Origin: Chloroflexota bacterium
GTDB lineage: Bacteria > Chloroflexota > Anaerolineae > Aggregatilineales > Phototrophicaceae
Direction of reading: 5' to 3'
DNA: 43,404 bases
Assembly (NCBI GenBank): GCA_003696565.1
Contig: RFHA01000252.1
Location: 1-43,404, forward strand
Position 1 is the stretch's first letter. Each line of letters starts with the position of its first letter. Below the pieces are notes generated by a model. The model did no database searches. It saw only the letters and a list, made by a program, of their open reading frames with translations, and was not told the origin of the DNA. The position numbers and the translations under genes were made by a program. Positions 43,116 to 43,404 of the stretch are shown here, one piece after another.

Positions 43116-43404
43116 TTAATTCCCCTCATTGATTAACTGGTCATAGGCATGTTGCCATATTGAAGCATTACGGGTAAAGCGTGTCACTTTGATATCTTTA
43201 AAATACGGGATAAGTTTTAACATAATCGGAGCGATGTCATCCCACTGTTCGGTACGGATAAGAGCCTCTAATTCAGAGGCAATTTCATGCGTCCAGTTCC
43301 ACCGACGACGGAATTCCTCTGCTTTAATCCAGTAATCACGTTTTTCCCAGGCGACGGTGGATTCCTCAATTCCATCCGCAATTTCTCTTAAGCACAACAC
43401 CAGC
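43116..43404 (-). CDS. Hypothetical protein (5' end outside window)
   Basis: About 95 residues are visible before the frame leaves the window, so the start is probably missing; the GTG at 43400 is unlikely to be the true start. The visible part is helical and Trp-rich (STVAWEKRDYWIKAEEFRR, RWNWTHEIASELEAL), ending in LINEGN. It has no membrane segment. The helical repeats with Trp and Arg suggest a small binding protein. No family is recognised. A gap of 209 bases with no visible gene separates it from hpt. Confidence 0.55.
   Translation of the reverse strand, partial: LVLCLREIADGIEESTVAWEKRDYWIKAEEFRRRWNWTHEIASELEALIRTEQWDDIAPIMLKLIPYFKDIKVTRFTRNASIWQHAYDQLINEGN

Noticed and set aside
1-43404. 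CRISPR array, tRNA or rRNA genes, insertion sequences
   Set aside because: No regularly spaced repeats, no tRNA cloverleaf or TTCRA-type T-loop in the gaps, no transposase frame or terminal repeats were found.

Overview
The window reads as a stretch of bacterial chromosome, most likely from a Chloroflexota bacterium close to Anaerolineae. This is inferred from the gene repertoire, not from a marker gene. The pointers are two CdaR/PucR-type regulators, a TGS/ThrRS-like uridine kinase fusion, a long membrane protein related to PTPS_related, a GldA-GldF-GldG-DUF4340 transporter operon, several TPR membrane proteins, weak ribosome binding sites and overlapping starts. No rRNA, tRNA, insertion sequence, phage gene or CRISPR array was found. 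Base composition is even and the genes are densely packed, so this looks like core chromosome and not a mobile island.

Layout. 1-1630 (minus): an exported PPC-repeat protein, cut by the window edge, and a lipoprotein with a Thr/Pro-rich stalk. 1748-3775 (plus): a small membrane protein and a PucR regulator. 3868-5604 (minus): the uridine kinase-like fusion. 5660-7445 (plus): an FHA protein, an LCP-family envelope protein and a conserved-looking 64-residue protein. 7498-8034: two small genes, one a 37-residue membrane peptide. 8139-12797 (minus): glutamate synthase large subunit with a clear terminator. 13130-17011 (plus): the ABC/Gld-like operon. 17451-19504 (plus): the housekeeping sigma factor coupled to a LiaF-like membrane protein. 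19550-22020: a GNAT enzyme and a membrane sensor with a transcription-factor-like tail. 22200-27036: an S1-domain protein, the FtsK DNA translocase and chorismate mutase/DAHP synthase.

27542-30356 (minus) is a compact, uncharacterised four-gene operon of single-pass membrane proteins and TPR membrane proteins. 30418-34048 (minus) holds an MFS transporter, two GNAT enzymes, an AlaX-type tRNA editing protein and an unknown protein, several of them overlapping by 1-4 bases. 34167-36470 (plus) is a large multi-pass membrane protein. 36542-38197 (minus) is a second PucR regulator. 38422-40793 (plus) holds a TPR protein, a UroD-superfamily protein, RsmD and a degenerate ImmA/IrrE-like protein. 40895-42906 (minus) is hpt-cca. 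A partial gene closes the window.

Themes. Several units serve the cell envelope (PPC protein, LCP, LiaF-like, Gld-like ABC, MFS, TPR membrane proteins). Others are core information genes (sigA, S1, ftsK, rsmD, cca, alaX) or nitrogen and aromatic amino acid metabolism (gltB, aroF). The best candidates for something undescribed are the 27542-30356 operon, the membrane-tethered regulator at 20119, the metal-site-less ImmA-like gene behind rsmD, the sigA/LiaF-like coupling, and the 37-residue membrane peptide.
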